Of a stretch of 64,000 nucleotides of DNA, positions 62,592-64,000 are shown piece after piece. Source of the DNA: Cyclobacteriaceae bacterium (GTDB lineage: Bacteria > Bacteroidota > Bacteroidia > Cytophagales > Cyclobacteriaceae); assembly GCA_020436085.1 (NCBI GenBank), contig JAGQYM010000014.1, positions 27,123 to 91,122 of the forward strand. The letters are read 5' to 3'. The stretch's first letter is position 1. Each line of letters begins with the position of its first letter. The notes under the pieces were generated by a model. That model saw only the letters and a list, made by a program, of their open reading frames with translations. It did no database searches and was not told where the DNA came from. The position numbers were made by a program, and so were the translations under genes.

Positions 62592-63263
62592 CTACCCAAC
62601 CGGACACTCAATCCTCGCCAGTAATCCCTTGTCGCCAGAAGTGTAGGTGATCTTTGCACCAATGGCATCTGCGCGCATCCTGAGTGTGTTGTATTTTGCA
62701 TTTAGTCGGGCAATAGCCTCTTTGGTTTCCATAAAGCCTGTACCGTCATCCTCAATTTCGATCAGCAGCTTATCGGACTGCCAGTTCATCCTCACCCACA
62801 CATGCCAGGCTGATGAATGCTTGAAGGCATTGTGTATTAGTTCTTGGACGATGCGTGAAAGATAAGTCTCCACCGCTTTGTGTAGAGTCGTTTCTTGTCC
62901 CTGGTGTTGGAAGTGGATGTGACCTGCACCTGGTCGCTCCAGACTCAAGCACAGCAGGTGGATACTTTTCGTGAACGTCCCCTGCTCCATGTGAGACGGC
63001 ATCAGTTGACGCGTTACCTTTCTCACGGACTGAATAATGTCCTCGTACTCGCCTTTCATCTCAGTGACCAGCGCCTCAACTGCCTCCTGGCTGGAGGCTT
63101 CACGCTCAAGCCGATCAAGGTAGAACCGAAAGATGGTGAGACGCTGCAGGAGGTCATCATGGATTTCGGCACCCATCTCGGTAGAGATTTGCTCCAGCGC
63201 TTCCATCGCCTCGCGCGAGACCTTTCGTTCCCAGTGTTTGGCGCTTACAATCTTAATGGGCAT
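62592..63263 (-). CDS. Stand-alone HisKA_3-type histidine kinase core
   Basis: About 223 aa from the ATG at 63263 (the frame opens at a GTG at 63272). No sensor or membrane region. The dimerisation motif MGAEIHDDLLQRLTIFRFYL contains the phospho-acceptor His, and the ATPase domain has the N box QELIHNAFKHSSAWHVWV and a G box IEIEDDGTGFM, then TLRMRADAIGAKITY. This is the catalytic core of a NarL/LiaS-type kinase in isolation. It converges on the TPR protein, which has the receptor parts but not the catalytic ones. No response regulator gene is visible in the window. Confidence 0.85.
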   Translation of the reverse strand: MPIKIVSAKHWERKVSREAMEALEQISTEMGAEIHDDLLQRLTIFRFYLDRLEREASSQEAVEALVTEMKGEYEDIIQSVRKVTRQLMPSHMEQGTFTKSIHLLCLSLERPGAGHIHFQHQGQETTLHKAVETYLSRIVQELIHNAFKHSSAWHVWVRMNWQSDKLLIEIEDDGTGFMETKEAIARLNAKYNTLRMRADAIGAKITYTSGDKGLLARIECPVG

Positions 63264-63349
63264 AGCGGTCACAACTTAGTGAAATACAAAAATCCACAAT
63301 AAGGAGAACCTTTGCCAGTGGCTGGCGATCTGTTTTTCTATTAATTAAA

Positions 63350-63376
63350 AAAGGCAACCCCTTGGGAGTTGCCTTT
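63350..63376 (-). terminator. Rho-independent terminator for the small exported peptide gene
   Basis: AAAGGCAAC (63350-63358), 9-nt loop, GTTGCCTTT (63368-63376). On the minus strand the stem is followed by a run of T (TTTTTTAATTAA), 26 bp after the stop of the 52-aa peptide gene. Confidence 0.8.
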
Positions 63377-63401
63377 AGCTGCAGCGCTAATAAATGTCTT
63401 T

Positions 63402-63560
63402 TTACCAACTGGTGGATTCAGTAAAACCAGTTTTGTCAATTCCTGTTTTAACGACCATTGCCTGTGAATCCGTTTCATTTGATTGCATTGGTTTTAAAAC
63501 AAAGCTGAAAGTCGAGATAGCCACAACAACTATAATTGATATTGTAATTACTTTTTTCAT
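63402..63560 (-). CDS. Small exported peptide, 52 aa, function unknown
   Basis: An ATG at 63560 opens a 52-codon frame: MKKVITISIIVVVAISTFSF is a signal-peptide or single-helix anchor, followed by a short Ser/Thr-rich tail ending TGFTESTSW. A terminator directly after the stop codon, the AAAAAA-rich upstream region and the typical MKK start support a real gene. Too short for family recognition. Confidence 0.6.
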   Translation of the reverse strand: MKKVITISIIVVVAISTFSFVLKPMQSNETDSQAMVVKTGIDKTGFTESTSW

Positions 63561-63593
63561 GAGCTAGTTAGTAAATTTAATTGGGTGCATGAA

Positions 63594-63716
63594 TTAGAAT
63601 TTCTTGGTTTCAGTTGTGCCGCCATCTACAGAAGGCTCTATAGACTCTTCCACGCACGAAGTGAATGATAACGAAACAATTAGGGCTAGCAATAATGAGT
63701 AGGCAATTTTTTTCAT
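63594..63716 (-). CDS. Small lipoprotein, 40 aa, function unknown
   Basis: An ATG at 63716 opens a 40-codon frame: MKKIAYSLLLALIVSLSFTSC is a lipoprotein signal with lipidation Cys 21, followed by a short acidic tail VEESIEPSVDGGTTETKKF. The mature chain would have only 20 residues. It lies 33 bp upstream of the 52-aa peptide gene on the same strand, and a common transcript ending at the terminator near 63350 is likely. Confidence 0.6.
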   Translation of the reverse strand: MKKIAYSLLLALIVSLSFTSCVEESIEPSVDGGTTETKKF

Positions 63717-63825
63717 AGGGTTAAATGTTTAATTTGGATTATAAATTTTAGGTTGTGATTGCATTCAGGGCCAAAAGTAGAAAGTTTGAGTAGGGCTCCA
63801 TCCATTGAATCTTGCTTTAGCATAC

Positions 63826-64000
63826 ATGAGTAGGTATATATTCATTTTTTTTATCTTTTTAGCGCTCATTGGCAGAGGCCAAAGCAAGGAAGGTTTGATG
63901 GAGGCTCTTGGAAGAGCGGATTCCAGCAGCTTGGATAGTATTTCTTATGAGCTCTTCAAATATTACATGTCAGTAGATATCAATGAGGCGAAGAAATTTG
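63826..64000 (+). CDS. Start of a second exported TPR-type protein (runs off window)
   Basis: 58 codons are present: signal peptide MSRYIFIFFIFLALIGRGQS, then EALGRADSSSLDSISYELFK and DINEAKKF. The pattern of a short secreted N-terminus leading into a helix and an A-K-K-F turn parallels the start of the TPR receptor at 60985 (EALYCEIVNRDLDKAKEIND). Probably a paralogue; whether it carries a kinase domain cannot be seen. Confidence 0.6.
   Translation, partial: MSRYIFIFFIFLALIGRGQSKEGLMEALGRADSSSLDSISYELFKYYMSVDINEAKKF

Overview
The window looks like a chromosomal segment of a free-living member of the Bacteroidota, most probably order Cytophagales. The reasons are the gliding-motility genes gldA-gldF-gldG, a cell-surface protein ending in a gliding-motility/T9SS type B sorting domain, several MacB-like permeases of the kind common in this phylum, promoters resembling TAnnTTTG, and the pdxA/DUF177/rpmF/fabH/efp/accB/accC gene order. 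No rRNA, tRNA, phage, insertion sequence or CRISPR array was found.

Layout. Positions 1-8.7 kb: a partial M1 aminopeptidase, an SRPBCC protein, a large BNR-repeat protein, a membrane-anchored terpenoid-cyclase-like protein, and a PadR regulator overlapping an 878-aa MacB-like permease. 8.7-16.6 kb: an apparently self-contained nitrous oxide respiration operon (Crp/Fnr regulator, cytochrome c lipoprotein, clade II-like nosZ, a membrane protein fused to NosL, nosD, nosF, nosY) followed by a fasciclin lipoprotein. Palindromes with the Crp/Fnr core TGA-N6-TCA lie before the regulator, before the fasciclin gene and before an unknown membrane protein near 19 kb, suggesting a small local regulon. 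16.7-33.7 kb: envelope proteins, a methyltransferase, OsmC, two further MacB-like permeases, Kup, NDH-2, a Na+/Ca2+ exchanger, a long-chain polyprenyl synthase and a thioredoxin-like protein. 33.8-39.3 kb: gldA-gldF-gldG-DUF4340, then dnaN. 39.3-45.4 kb (minus strand): pdxA, a TerB-like protein, DUF177, rpmF, fabH, efp, accB, accC, linking translation and fatty-acid initiation. 45.5-53.7 kb: rsmA, mgtE, a pentapeptide protein, greA, a HIT protein and a D-threonine-aldolase-like enzyme, then gpsA and a PlsB-like acyltransferase (first steps of phospholipid synthesis) on the minus strand.

53.9-64 kb: a large secreted protein cut by one in-frame TAA just before its sorting domain, a DCC-family protein, fabD, a tandem array of four ~115-bp units built from two inverted REP-like hairpins, folK, sppA, a TPR receptor with a degenerate histidine-kinase dimerisation region, a stand-alone histidine kinase, two tiny exported peptides and the start of a second TPR protein.

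The most distinctive content is the compact nos operon with its putative autoregulatory site and NosL fusion, the REP-pair array whose two stems differ while the loops are conserved, and the nonsense codon separating a surface protein from its export signal. All functional assignments come from reading motifs by eye; no database search was possible.
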